This document shows positions 34,258-42,851 of a stretch of 64,000 nucleotides of DNA, one piece after another. The stretch is from NCBI RefSeq assembly GCF_900113685.1, contig NZ_FOQG01000015.1, forward strand, positions 51,153 through 115,152. The letters are read 5' to 3'. Numbering within the stretch: the stretch's first letter is position 1; every line of letters begins with the position of its first letter. The notes below the pieces were generated by a model that saw only the letters and a list, made by a program, of their open reading frames with translations, had not been told where the DNA came from and did not search any database. The translations under genes were made by a program, and so were the position numbers. The stretch comes from Nocardioides psychrotolerans (GTDB taxonomy: Bacteria > Actinomycetota > Actinomycetes > Propionibacteriales > Nocardioidaceae).

Positions 34258-35331
34258 ATGCCTGATCTCTTCGATGACCTGACCATCAAGTCCTGGACCG
34301 TCCCGAACCGTCTCGTCCTGGCGCCGCTGACACGCAACCGCGCCGACGCGCAGGGAGTCCCGGGCGACCTGGCCGTGGAGTACTACGCACAACGCGCCTC
34401 CGCCGGCCTGATCATCACCGAGGGCACCCAGCCCAGCGCCGTGGGCCAGGGCTACCTGCTGACGCCGGGCATCCACACGCCCGAGCAGGTCGCCGGCTGG
34501 CGCCGCGTGGCCGACGCCGTGCACGCCAAGGGCGGCCGCATCGTCGTGCAGCTGATGCACGCTGGACGCGTCTCGCACCCCGACAACAAGCACGGCCTCG
34601 AGACCATCGCCCCCAGCGCGATCGCCGCTCCGGCCGAGATGTTCACCGCGGACGGCATGGAGCCCCACCCGGTCCCCCGCGCCTTGGAGCTCTCCGAGAT
34701 CCCGGGCGTCGTCGAGGACTACGTGCATGCCGCGAGGAGCGCCATCGAGGCCGGGCTGGACGGCGTCGAGGTCCACGCAGCCAACGGCTACCTCATCCAC
34801 CAGTTCCTCGCACCGGGCTCCAACCAGCGCACCGACGAGTACGGCGGGTCCCCGGCCAACCGGGCCCGTTTCGCCATCGAGGTCACCCGCGCCGTCGCCG
34901 AGGCGATCGGTGCCGACAAGGTCGGCGTCCGCATCTCGCCGGCCCACAACATCCAAGGCGCCACGGAGCAGGACGAGGCGGACGTCAAGGCGACGTACTC
35001 CACCTTCGTCGAGGCCATCGCACCGCTCGGTCTGGCCTACCTCAGCATCCTGGCCGAGCCGCGGCTCGACCTGGTGCAGGATCTGCGCCGCACCTTCGGC
35101 GGTGTGCTGATCGCCAACGACGGCTTCGGTGAGGTCACCACCCGCGAGAGCGCCCAGGAGATCCTGGATAAGGACCTGGCCGACGCGGTCGCCGTCGGGC
35201 GCCTGTTCCTCGCCAACCCCGACCTGCCGAAGCGTTGGCAGACCGGTGCGCCCCTCAACGAGCCGAACCCCGACACCTTCTACGGCGGCGGCGCCGAGGG
35301 CTACACGGACTACCCGTTCCTGGAGGCCTGA
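34258..35331 (+). CDS. Old Yellow Enzyme-type alkene reductase, 357 aa
   Basis: This is an FMN-dependent TIM-barrel ene-reductase that reduces activated C=C bonds with NAD(P)H. Signs: N-terminal LAPLTRNRA, QLMHAGRVSHP, and the substrate-binding motif VEVHAANGYLIHQFL, then NQRTDEYGGS and the late FMN-phosphate strand VAVGRLFLANPDLP. The length and order match the NemA/XenB group. ATG 34258 is chosen over a GTG three codons upstream because family members begin MxxLFxPL. It is convergent with P5C dehydrogenase across a hairpin. The physiological substrate is unknown. Confidence 0.9.
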   Translation: MPDLFDDLTIKSWTVPNRLVLAPLTRNRADAQGVPGDLAVEYYAQRASAGLIITEGTQPSAVGQGYLLTPGIHTPEQVAGWRRVADAVHAKGGRIVVQLMHAGRVSHPDNKHGLETIAPSAIAAPAEMFTADGMEPHPVPRALELSEIPGVVEDYVHAARSAIEAGLDGVEVHAANGYLIHQFLAPGSNQRTDEYGGSPANRARFAIEVTRAVAEAIGADKVGVRISPAHNIQGATEQDEADVKATYSTFVEAIAPLGLAYLSILAEPRLDLVQDLRRTFGGVLIANDGFGEVTTRESAQEILDKDLADAVAVGRLFLANPDLPKRWQTGAPLNEPNPDTFYGGGAEGYTDYPFLEA

Positions 35332-35343
35332 GCCTCGGGAGGC
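35332..35343. terminator. Short hairpin between convergent genes
   Basis: GCCTC-GG-GAGGC forms a 5-bp stem just after the ene-reductase stop and just before the P5C dehydrogenase stop; flanking GGCC on both sides could extend it. It has no U-run, as is usual in actinobacteria. It could stop transcription from both sides. Confidence 0.4.
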
Positions 35344-35347
35344 GGGC

Positions 35348-36976
35348 CTATCCCTGGTAGGGGTAGCGGTAGTCCTTGGGCGGCACGAACGTCTCCTTGA
35401 TGGACCGCGGCGAGGTCCAGCGCAGCAGGTTGACCGCCGCGCCGGCCTTGTCGTTGGTGCCGCTCGCGCGACCACCGCCGAAGGGCTGCTGCCCCACGAC
35501 GGCACCGGTGGGCTTGTCGTTGATGTAGAAGTTGCCGGCCGCGAAGCGCAGCGTCGCCTGGGCCCAGCGGATGGCGGAGCGGTCCTGGGCGATGATCGCG
35601 CCGGTCAGGGCGTAGGGCGCGAACGACTCGAGCTGGGTGACGACCTTCTCGAAGTCGCCGTCCTCGTAGACGTGCACGGCGAGGATCGGGCCGAAGTACT
35701 CGGTCGAGAACATCTCGTCGGTCGGGTCGGAGGACTCCACGACCGTCGGGCGCACGAAGTAGCCCACGGAGTCGTCGACCTGCCCACCGGCGAGGATCGT
35801 CAGGTGCTTGGTCCTCTTCGCGCGCGCGATCGCGGCCTGGTGCTTGGCGAAGGCGCGCTGGTCGATGACGGCGCCCATGAAGTGGGAGAAGTCGGTGACG
35901 TCGCCCATCGCGATCCCCTCGACCTCGGCGAGGAAGTCGTCCTTCATCCTGTTCCACACCGAGCGGGCGACGTAGGCGCGTGAGGCGGCCGAGCACTTCT
36001 GGCCCTGGAACTCGAAGGACCCGCGCAGCATCGCGACCCGCAGCACATCGGGGTCCGCGGAGGGGTGGGCGACGATGAAGTCCTTGCCACCGGTCTCCCC
36101 CACGATGCGCGGGTAGGAGCGGTAGCCCGCGATGTTCTCGCCGACCGTGCGCCACAGGTGCTGGAATGTCGGGGTGGAGCCGGTGAAGTGGATGCCGGCG
36201 AGGTCCGGGTGCGCCAGCGCGACCTGCGAGACCTCGAGTCCGTCACCCGGCAGCATGTTGATGACGCCCGGCGGCATGCCGGCCTCCTCGAGCAGCTCCA
36301 TCGTCAGCGACGCCGCGACCTGCTGGGTCGGTGAGGGCTTCCACAGGACCGTGTTGCCCATCAGCGCCGGTGCGGTGGGCAGGTTGCCGGCGATCGCGGT
36401 GAAGTTGAACGGCGTGATCGCGTAGACGAAGCCCTCGAGGGGGCGGTGGTCGGTGCGGTTCCAGATGCCGGGGCTGTTGGCGATCGGCTGGTCGGTGAGG
36501 ATCTGCTTGGCGTAGGTCACGTTGAAGCGCCAGAAGTCGATGAGCTCGCACGCGGCATCGATCTCGGCCTGGAAGGCGGTCTTCGACTGTCCGAGCATGG
36601 TGGCCGCATTGAGTCGCTGACGCCACGGTCCGGCGAGAAGGTCGGCGGCCTTGAGCATGATCGCGCACCGCTCGTCGAACGGCATGGCGCGCCACTCCGG
36701 CGCCGCCTTGCCGGCCGCCTTGACCGCCGCCTCGGCGTCCTTGGTCGTGGAGTTCTTCATGACGCCCAGCACGTGTTGGTGGTCGTGGGGCTGGACGACC
36801 GTGATCTCCTCGCCGCCACCGGAGCGCTTGCGGCCCCCGACGTGGGCGCGCAGCGTCAGCTGCGTGCGCTCCTGCTTCTCCAGCTCCGCGACCAGCTCGG
36901 CACGCTCCCGGCTGCCGGGTGCATAGGTGAGGTTGGGCTCGTTGACGGGTGCCGGCGGGAAGGAGATCGCGTCCAT
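35348..36976 (-). CDS. pruA: 1-pyrroline-5-carboxylate dehydrogenase, 542 aa
   Basis: This oxidises P5C/glutamate semialdehyde to glutamate with NAD+, the second step of proline breakdown. It is an aldehyde dehydrogenase with catalytic Glu in VGETGGKD and Cys in QGQKCSAASR. The segments YAITPFNFTAIAGNLPTAPA and FGGGRASGTNDKAG are typical of the single-function P5CDH group. The length of about 540 aa is normal. ATG 36976. No proline dehydrogenase gene is adjacent in the window. The product glutamate can enter the TCA cycle through the NAD-GDH encoded 3 kb away. Confidence 0.93.
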   Translation of the reverse strand: MDAISFPPAPVNEPNLTYAPGSRERAELVAELEKQERTQLTLRAHVGGRKRSGGGEEITVVQPHDHQHVLGVMKNSTTKDAEAAVKAAGKAAPEWRAMPFDERCAIMLKAADLLAGPWRQRLNAATMLGQSKTAFQAEIDAACELIDFWRFNVTYAKQILTDQPIANSPGIWNRTDHRPLEGFVYAITPFNFTAIAGNLPTAPALMGNTVLWKPSPTQQVAASLTMELLEEAGMPPGVINMLPGDGLEVSQVALAHPDLAGIHFTGSTPTFQHLWRTVGENIAGYRSYPRIVGETGGKDFIVAHPSADPDVLRVAMLRGSFEFQGQKCSAASRAYVARSVWNRMKDDFLAEVEGIAMGDVTDFSHFMGAVIDQRAFAKHQAAIARAKRTKHLTILAGGQVDDSVGYFVRPTVVESSDPTDEMFSTEYFGPILAVHVYEDGDFEKVVTQLESFAPYALTGAIIAQDRSAIRWAQATLRFAAGNFYINDKPTGAVVGQQPFGGGRASGTNDKAGAAVNLLRWTSPRSIKETFVPPKDYRYPYQG

Positions 36977-37032
36977 GCTGGGATGTTGTCACCGCCGGAC
37001 ACACTTGTCGAAAGCGGCCTCGCTCCCCACCC

Positions 37033-37368
37033 CTAGCCGTGGAGCAGCTGGTCGATCTCCTGCGGGGCGAACCACGCCAGGTCGTCGTCGGGATCGGTGA
37101 AGTCCTCGACGTCGGCGTGGACGGCGACCACGCGGCGAAGGGCGATCGGATGACCCGTCGAGCCGTCCTCCACGACCACGACCACCCGGCGACCGACGCC
37201 GCCGATGAGCTCGGCCGAGGCGTCCGCGGCGGTCATCAGCGCGGCGTACTCGGACTCCTCGTCCACGTCGGCGGCCAGGATCGGCTCCTCCGGCCACGAG
37301 ACCTCACCGGCTCCTGCCCACGAAGCGAGGAGGTCCAGCGAGGCCGGGATGTAGAGACGCACGCTCAC
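37033..37368 (-). CDS. DUF6912-like small protein, 111 aa
   Basis: An acidic soluble protein starting MSVRLYIPASLDLLASW, with a central EYAALMTAADASAEL helix and a strand RRVVVVVED; this pattern fits the actinobacterial DUF6912 family. The function is unknown. GTG 37368 overlaps the TGA of the upstream acyltransferase (GTGA), so it is translationally coupled to it. The stable neighbour suggests a role linked to lipid acylation, but this is only context. Confidence 0.7.
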   Translation of the reverse strand: MSVRLYIPASLDLLASWAGAGEVSWPEEPILAADVDEESEYAALMTAADASAELIGGVGRRVVVVVEDGSTGHPIALRRVVAVHADVEDFTDPDDDLAWFAPQEIDQLLHG

Positions 37369-38816
37369 GGCTTCTTCGCCGTCGACCGGGGCGTGCGCTT
37401 GCGACCGCGCAGGGCCCGCACACGGGTCCCGCTGGAGGCGTCCATGAGCTCGTCGAGCGACTCGGTGATGCAGGTCCCGAGGAGGTCGGCGTCGGGCATC
37501 TGGTCGCGGTCGGCGGTGATGCCGTAGAACACCCGCCCGTTGTAGGAGGTGACCCCGATCGCGAGTGGGTGCCCCGGCAGCAACGGCGGGACGGGATAGC
37601 TGCTCACCATCTCCGCGCCGGCCGCGTAGAGCGGTGACTGCGGGCCGGGGACGTTGGTGATGCTGAGCTGGTAGCTGCGCCGCTCGTGGGCCGCGACCCT
37701 CGAGCCGATGGCATGGAACGTCGTGGGGGCGAAGCCCGCGATGCCGGCCAACCGGTTGGCGGCGACACCGCGCCCGGCCTCCTTGTGCGCCTGGAACGAG
37801 TAGGAGACCTGGTGCAGTCGGACGACCGGGCTGGCCTCCAGGATCGGCAGGTCGACGAAGTGGGCCGCGATCTGGCTGCCCAGCGACGTGGCCTCGAGCT
37901 CGGCGTCGATCACCGAGACGGGGACGACCGCACGGATCTGGCGGATGCCACCCATCGACTCGGCCCGGGTCATCAGCCAGCCTCGCAGGCCACCGGCGAT
38001 GGTCGCCAGGATGACGTCGTTGACGGTGCCGCCGTGGGCCGCCCGGATCGTGCGGTAGTCGGCCAGCGGGGTGTCGACGGTGACCACCCGGCGCTGCTGC
38101 GACAGCGAGCCCGAGATCGGTGACGTCCTGACCGGACGGCGACCGCTGAGCGCGTTGGCGACCCGTCGTGCGTTGGCCGTGGCCGCACCGGCGGTCCGCA
38201 GCGCCGCGTCGGTGCGGGTCCGGACGGTGTCGACCAGCGTGTCGGGCTCGGTGAGCGAGTCCTTGACGGCGCCGGCGAGGAGGGTGAACGGCGACGGTGC
38301 GCGGCGGGCATACCAGTCGTCGGACTCCATCGACCTGGGCGTCGGGCTGGTGTCGAGCAGCACCTGCCCGAGGTCGACGGTCTCGACGCCGTCGACGAGC
38401 ACCTGATGGGTCTTGGAGAGCAGGGCCACGCGCCCCTCGCTCAGGCCTTCGACGAAGTAGATCTCCCACAGCGGCCGGCTGCGGTCGAGGGGTCGCGAGA
38501 CGATCCGCGACACCAGCTCCCGCAGCTGGTCGAGCGAGCCGGGACGCGGCAGCGCGGAGCGCCTCACGTGGTAGCCGAGGTCGAAGTGGGCGTCGTCGAC
38601 CCACACCGGGTTGGCGAGCTGCCCCGGGACGCTCTGCAACCGCTGCCGGTAGCGCGGCACGAAGGAGATGCGGTCCTGGATCAGCTCCATCAGCCGCTCG
38701 TGGTCGAAGCCGGACTCGCCCGGGTCGAAGATTTCGATCGTGGCGTTGTGCATCGGCGTCTGAGCCGTCTCCTCGGCGAGGAACGCCAGGTCCCGCGGGC
38801 GCAACCGCTCACTCAT
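37365..38816 (-). CDS. WS/DGAT-family acyltransferase with altered active-site motif, 483 aa
   Basis: This belongs to the wax ester synthase/diacylglycerol acyltransferase family, which makes storage lipids in actinobacteria. The N-terminus (MHNATIEIFDPGE), FHLGY-like strand (AHFDLGYHVRR), VNDVILA and the late ITNVPGP motif are all family marks. The active-site motif HHxxxDG reads HQVLVDG: the second His, the general base in studied members, is Gln (codon CAG). Activity may therefore be lost or changed. ATG 38816. It is coupled to the DUF6912 gene. A longer frame upstream is antisense to two real genes and is rejected. Confidence 0.87.
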   Translation of the reverse strand: MSERLRPRDLAFLAEETAQTPMHNATIEIFDPGESGFDHERLMELIQDRISFVPRYRQRLQSVPGQLANPVWVDDAHFDLGYHVRRSALPRPGSLDQLRELVSRIVSRPLDRSRPLWEIYFVEGLSEGRVALLSKTHQVLVDGVETVDLGQVLLDTSPTPRSMESDDWYARRAPSPFTLLAGAVKDSLTEPDTLVDTVRTRTDAALRTAGAATANARRVANALSGRRPVRTSPISGSLSQQRRVVTVDTPLADYRTIRAAHGGTVNDVILATIAGGLRGWLMTRAESMGGIRQIRAVVPVSVIDAELEATSLGSQIAAHFVDLPILEASPVVRLHQVSYSFQAHKEAGRGVAANRLAGIAGFAPTTFHAIGSRVAAHERRSYQLSITNVPGPQSPLYAAGAEMVSSYPVPPLLPGHPLAIGVTSYNGRVFYGITADRDQMPDADLLGTCITESLDELMDASSGTRVRALRGRKRTPRSTAKKP

Positions 38817-38942
38817 CGGGTTCTCCCAACCTCGTGCGTGCCCACCGTGACCCCCCAGCAGCCACGTTGGCCACGCATGGGATTCTGACAGAGGTGTGTC
38901 ACGGTCGTGGCACGCGTCCGCCGAACGATAAGGAATCTCACC

Positions 38943-39299
38943 ATGCGCCGACTGATGGCGACCACGGCCATCCTCGTCTCGACGCTGACTCTGGTCTCCG
39001 GCTGCGGTGAGGACACCCCCGCGACCGACACCGGCGACATCGAGACGATCGAGATCACCTTCGAGGACGGCACGGTCACCCCCAACGGCGAGCGCGTCGA
39101 GGTCGGCGCCGGCCAGCCGGTGGACCTCGTGGTCAAGGCCGACGAGCCCGGTGAGATCCACGTGCACTCGGAGCCGGAGCAGCAGTTCGAGTACGCCGCC
39201 GGCACGACGACGCTCAAGCTCACGATCGACCAGCCCGGCGTCGTCGAGGTCGAGTCGCACGACCTGGAGCAGGTCATCGTCCAGCTCGAGGTCAGCTGA
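38943..39299 (+). CDS. Cupredoxin-like lipoprotein, 118 aa
   Basis: An exported small lipoprotein: MRRLM start, hydrophobic core and lipobox LVSGC (Cys at about residue 21). The mature 97 residues are all beta and Glu/Asp-rich, with IEITFEDGTVTPNGE and VDLVVKADEPGEIHVHSEP. This is the shape of cupredoxin-like domains; HVH could be a metal site, but the usual Cys/Met ligands are absent. AAGGA lies 9 nt before ATG 38943. The next gene, a large membrane protein, begins immediately after its stop, so the two are probably an operon and may act together in metal or redox handling at the membrane. Confidence 0.78.
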   Translation: MRRLMATTAILVSTLTLVSGCGEDTPATDTGDIETIEITFEDGTVTPNGERVEVGAGQPVDLVVKADEPGEIHVHSEPEQQFEYAAGTTTLKLTIDQPGVVEVESHDLEQVIVQLEVS

Positions 39300-40625
39300 G
39301 TGATGGGCGAGGCCCCCTTCGCCCACGGCATCGGCGGCTCCGCCGACCTGCCGATCTCGCCTTCGCTGGCGATCGCCGGGGCCGTCGCCGCCCTGGTGGT
39401 CTCGTTCACCGTCCTGGCCGTCGCCTGGCGCACCCCGCGCTACGACGAGGCCAAGGGGGAACGCCCCGTCCCGCCGTGGCTCGACGGCCTGGTCCGCTCG
39501 GTCGGCTTCCGCGCCGGCCTCAGGGTCTTCGGCTTCGTCGTCTTCGCCTACGCCGTCACCGTGGCGATCTTCGGCGAGGACCTGCTGACCAACCCGATCT
39601 TCGGCATCGTCTACGTGTGGTGGTGGGTCGGCCTCGTGCCGCTCTCGCTGTTCCTCGGACCGTTCTGGAAGGCCATCAGCCCGGTCCGCACGATCAACCT
39701 GCTCTTCGCCAAGCTCTCCGGCAGCGATCCCGAGGTGGGGGTATTCGACTACCCCCGGTGGCTCGGGCACTGGCCGGCCGCGCTCGGGCTCTTCGCGTTC
39801 GTCTGGCTGGAGCTCGTCTACCCGTTCATGACCGAGCTCGGCCCCCTGCGGCTGTGGTGCGCGATCTACGTCGCCGTGATGCTCGTCGGCGGCGCGCTCT
39901 TCGGCAACACCTTCTACGAGCACGCCGACCCCTTCGAGGTCTACTCCAGCCTGGTCGCCAAGCTCTCGGTCTGGGGCTCGCGCGACGGCCACCTGCTGCT
40001 TCGCAGCCCGCTCGCCAACCTCGACACGGTCGTCGTACGCCCCGGGCTGGTGGCGGTGCTGGCGGTGCTGTTCGGGAGCACGGCGTTCGACTCCTTCCGC
40101 GACTCCTCCAGCTGGGTGCAGTACATCCAGTCGACCGAGACCTCGTCCTACCTGCTCAACAACCTGATGCTCGTCGCCTTCTGCGTGGGCACCGGCCTGG
40201 TCTTCGCGCTCGGCTGCGTGCTCACGGGCGTCGAGGTCGGGACCAGCCGCTGGTCGCTGCCGGACAGGTTCGCCCACTCGATCGTGCCGATCGTCGTGGG
40301 CTACATCGCGGCCCACTACCTGACCTACCTCGTGGAGTTCGGGCAACGCACGTTGATCCAGGCGAGTGACCCTTTCAGCAACGGGGCCGACATCCTCGGC
40401 ACGGGCGACTGGTCGGTCAACTACTGGTTGTCCTACCACCCGACCCTGCTGGCCAACGTCAAGGTGGTCGCGGTCGTCGTGGGTCACGTGCTCGGCGTCG
40501 TCGCCGCCCACGACCGGGCGATCAAGCTGCTGCCCCAGCGGCACCAGCTCACCGGACAGCTGCCGCTGCTGATGGCGATGGTGGCCTTCACCGTGGGTGG
40601 GCTGTATCTCCTGTTCGCGGCCTGA
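39300..40625 (+). CDS. Polytopic membrane protein, about ten helices, 441 aa
   Basis: I do not recognise a named family. About ten hydrophobic segments span the protein. Conserved-looking loops include FWKAISPVRTINLL, TFYEHADPFEVYSSL and LVEFGQRTLIQASDP. Trp-rich helix VYVWWWVGLVPLSLF and several His residues (GHVLGVVAAHDRAI) suggest possible heme or metal binding. It starts at GTG 39300 right after the lipoprotein stop (an ATG follows at once). Pairing with a cupredoxin-like lipoprotein supports a metal/redox role by context only. The last 38 bp overlap the convergent CpaE-like gene. Confidence 0.75.
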   Translation: MMGEAPFAHGIGGSADLPISPSLAIAGAVAALVVSFTVLAVAWRTPRYDEAKGERPVPPWLDGLVRSVGFRAGLRVFGFVVFAYAVTVAIFGEDLLTNPIFGIVYVWWWVGLVPLSLFLGPFWKAISPVRTINLLFAKLSGSDPEVGVFDYPRWLGHWPAALGLFAFVWLELVYPFMTELGPLRLWCAIYVAVMLVGGALFGNTFYEHADPFEVYSSLVAKLSVWGSRDGHLLLRSPLANLDTVVVRPGLVAVLAVLFGSTAFDSFRDSSSWVQYIQSTETSSYLLNNLMLVAFCVGTGLVFALGCVLTGVEVGTSRWSLPDRFAHSIVPIVVGYIAAHYLTYLVEFGQRTLIQASDPFSNGADILGTGDWSVNYWLSYHPTLLANVKVVAVVVGHVLGVVAAHDRAIKLLPQRHQLTGQLPLLMAMVAFTVGGLYLLFAA

Positions 40626-41835
40626 CCGACCCCGCAGGCCCTGCCGGTCCCACGGGTCCCAGGAGGGCGTCGACCAGCGAGGCGACCGCGCGCACCAGGG
40701 GTGAGTCCCCGGTCTCCACGAGCGTGCGGCCCGCGACGAGCGCCCGGTCGACGACCGCGCGGTCGTCGGGCAGGAAGTGCAGCCCGGAGAGCCGGGCGAA
40801 GCCGCCCACCATGCCGGCGATGTCCTTCTCCGACCAGCCCAGGGTCGGGCGCATCCGGTTGACCACGACGCGCACGGGCGCACCTTCGGTGAGGTCGCGG
40901 AGCTCGACCAGCGCGCGGGCGAGGCGCGAGAGCCCCACGGGGTCGGCGGTGCCCACGACGACCACCTCGTCGGCGCACGCGAGGGCCCCGAGGGTGAGCT
41001 GGTTGCGCGCCGGGCGCGTGCCGTAGTCCTGACCGGGGTCCTCCTCGAGGCTGAACCCGGTGTCGACCACGACCTGGCCGTGCTCGCGGGCGGTCTCCAG
41101 GACGTGCTCGATCGCACCTGGTCGCAGCTCGACCCACCGGTCGGCCCGGGGCAGCCCCGTCACGACCGAGAGGTGGGCGTCGATGCCGCGCTGGACGGAG
41201 AAGAACCGTTCCGCAAGGTCCCCCGAGGTGGCCAGTCGGCCGGCGGCCAGCAGCCCCGAGACCTCGTCCATGATGCCGAGCTGCTGGGCGACCGTGCCGC
41301 CGTAGGGGTCGGCGTCGACGAGGATCGTGCGCTGTCGCCGACGGGCCAGCTCGGCTGCGATCGCGGCCGCCACCGTGGTGCGCCCCGGGGCGCCGGCCGG
41401 GCCCCAGACAGCGATCACCCGTGCCCGCGGGACGGCAACGCCCTCGACGACGTCGACCGGCGGCTGCACGACGGGAGCGGAGGGCGCCTCCGGGGTGGTG
41501 ACGGCGACGGGCAGGGCAGCGAGGTCGGTGTCGGCGATGAGGGTCGCGATGCCGATCCGCGAGGCCCGCAGCCGGCCGGCGTCCCACGAGTCCACGGCGA
41601 CCACCGCCACCGGACGCACGCCGTGACCGCGGAGGCGGTCGACCGTGACAGCGTCGAGACCCGGGGCGTCGAGACCCACGACGGCGACCTCGGCCTGGCC
41701 GGCCGAGGCAGAGGCCAGCAGGTCGTCCACGTCGACGCAGCGTTTGAGGACGACGATCTCGCGGTGCCTCCCGAGCTCGGTCAGCGCCGTGGACTCCCAC
41801 GCGGCACCGGCGGCGACCACGAGGACGACGATCAT
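40588..41835 (-). CDS. CpaE/MinD-like P-loop ATPase, 415 aa
   Basis: This is a receiver-like N-terminal domain (about residues 1-110) followed by a MinD/ParA-type ATPase. The deviant Walker A region reads WGPAGAPGRTTVA, with Arg where Lys normally contacts phosphate. The next motif VDADPYGG (Walker A') and VVVDTGFSLEED (Walker B) are present. The same form occurs, to my knowledge, in other actinobacterial CpaE-like proteins tied to pilus assembly or cell-pole placement. ATG 41835 shares its A with the TGA of the SAF gene. Together with SAF and the HTH gene it forms a compact trio lacking the usual CpaF/TadA motor. Confidence 0.8.
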   Translation of the reverse strand: MIVVLVVAAGAAWESTALTELGRHREIVVLKRCVDVDDLLASASAGQAEVAVVGLDAPGLDAVTVDRLRGHGVRPVAVVAVDSWDAGRLRASRIGIATLIADTDLAALPVAVTTPEAPSAPVVQPPVDVVEGVAVPRARVIAVWGPAGAPGRTTVAAAIAAELARRRQRTILVDADPYGGTVAQQLGIMDEVSGLLAAGRLATSGDLAERFFSVQRGIDAHLSVVTGLPRADRWVELRPGAIEHVLETAREHGQVVVDTGFSLEEDPGQDYGTRPARNQLTLGALACADEVVVVGTADPVGLSRLARALVELRDLTEGAPVRVVVNRMRPTLGWSEKDIAGMVGGFARLSGLHFLPDDRAVVDRALVAGRTLVETGDSPLVRAVASLVDALLGPVGPAGPAGSVRPRTGDTAHPR

Positions 41836-42512
41836 CAGCCGCGCCGCAGGACGGTGAGCACCGGGCTCTCCAGCGAGTTGAGCAGCTCGAAGAACGCCTG
41901 GGCGTCGGCCTCGGGAACCGCGAGGTCGAGCTGGCGCTCGCCGGAGGTGCCGAAGCTCTCCGACAAGGGCGGCGCGGCCACCACCGTGACCCCCTCGAGC
42001 GCCGCCTCGCCCGGCCCGATCGGCGCGCGGGCCCCGGGTTGCGCCGGTCGGGCCACGATCATCACGTCGACGACCGAGCCTGCCTCGATGGAGACCGGCA
42101 CCCGCTCGGAGGCCACGGAGATCGGCACCTGGAGGACGTCGGACTCGGCCGAGGAGCCCACGGCCCCGCGCGCCAGCAGCTCGCCCCCTCCCACCCCTCG
42201 GAGCAGCTCGAGATCGGAGGGCAGCTCCTCGTCGGCGCTGAAGTAGAGGTCGATCCGCGCGGTGTTGGCGAAGCGCACGCGCTGGACCACCAGGTCGTCC
42301 TCGCTCACCACGTCACCGGCACCCATGTCGGCGCTCACGGCCCAGAGCCCGACGGTGTCGTCGGCCGAGGCGAGCAACCGTGCCCCGGCGACGACCGAGA
42401 CGGCCACGATCGCGATGCCGATCCAGAGGCGTGGGTCGCGCCAGCCGGGCGTCGAGGCGCGCACAGCAGGGGGCGGCGTCGACGCACCCTGGCTCCCGAG
42501 ATTCCTGGCCAC
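41835..42512 (-). CDS. SAF-domain (CpaB-like) membrane protein, 225 aa
   Basis: One membrane helix near residues 30-48 (LWIGIAIVAVSVVAGARLL) is followed by an SAF/CpaB-like domain: VSADMGAGDVVSEDDLVVQRV, then LLARGAVG, and a beta-rich C-terminal part. CpaB-type proteins stabilise Flp pilus secretion in the periplasm. GTG 42512 is chosen because earlier in-frame starts lack support; there is no clear ribosome site. It overlaps the ATPase by one base. No pilin or CpaF gene is seen in this window. Confidence 0.75.
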   Translation of the reverse strand: MARNLGSQGASTPPPAVRASTPGWRDPRLWIGIAIVAVSVVAGARLLASADDTVGLWAVSADMGAGDVVSEDDLVVQRVRFANTARIDLYFSADEELPSDLELLRGVGGGELLARGAVGSSAESDVLQVPISVASERVPVSIEAGSVVDVMIVARPAQPGARAPIGPGEAALEGVTVVAAPPLSESFGTSGERQLDLAVPEADAQAFFELLNSLESPVLTVLRRG

Positions 42513-42612
42513 GGGGACATCATGCAATGTCGCACCGGATCAGTCACGCTTTCCTCCACAGCCGACGGCGGCTCCCTGTGGAGGAGGTGGCACGAGGTGC
42601 GACGATGGGCAC

Positions 42613-42849
42613 ATGGTCGCCACGCCCCGCTTCCTCACCCTCACCGACGTCGCCGAGGTGCTCAACACCTCGAGCGCCCAGGTCTACGCGCTGGTGCGTC
42701 GCGGCGACCTGCCCGCCATCAAGATCGGTGGCCGCGGTCAGTGGCGCGTCGAGTCGAGCATGCTCGAGGACTACATCGCCCGGATGTACAAGCAGGCCGA
42801 GGACTTCGTGGCCCAGCACCCCTTCGTCGACGCGGACACCACCGACTGA
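42613..42849 (+). CDS. Excisionase/MerR-like HTH protein, 78 aa
   Basis: A small DNA-binding protein: FLTLTDVAEVLNTSSAQVYALVRRGDLPAIKI is the classic winged-HTH of the excisionase family, followed by GRGQWRVESSMLEDYI. Despite the family name, this subgroup is a chromosomal regulator common in actinobacteria (similar in size to BldC). No integrase or att site is seen. ATG 42613. It is divergent from the SAF gene over 100 bp and so may control it. The htrA gene ends 2 nt after its stop on the opposite strand. Confidence 0.82.
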   Translation: MVATPRFLTLTDVAEVLNTSSAQVYALVRRGDLPAIKIGGRGQWRVESSMLEDYIARMYKQAEDFVAQHPFVDADTTD

Positions 42850-42851
42850 GC

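Noticed and set aside
38817..41117. Upstream extension of the acyltransferase frame (minus strand)
   Set aside because: It is antisense to the lipoprotein and polytopic membrane protein, and the acyltransferase has a proper ATG and fold start at 38816.
42613..42849. Excisionase-like protein as evidence for a prophage or integrative element
   Set aside because: No integrase, attachment-site repeat or phage genes are nearby, and this HTH subgroup is a common chromosomal regulator.
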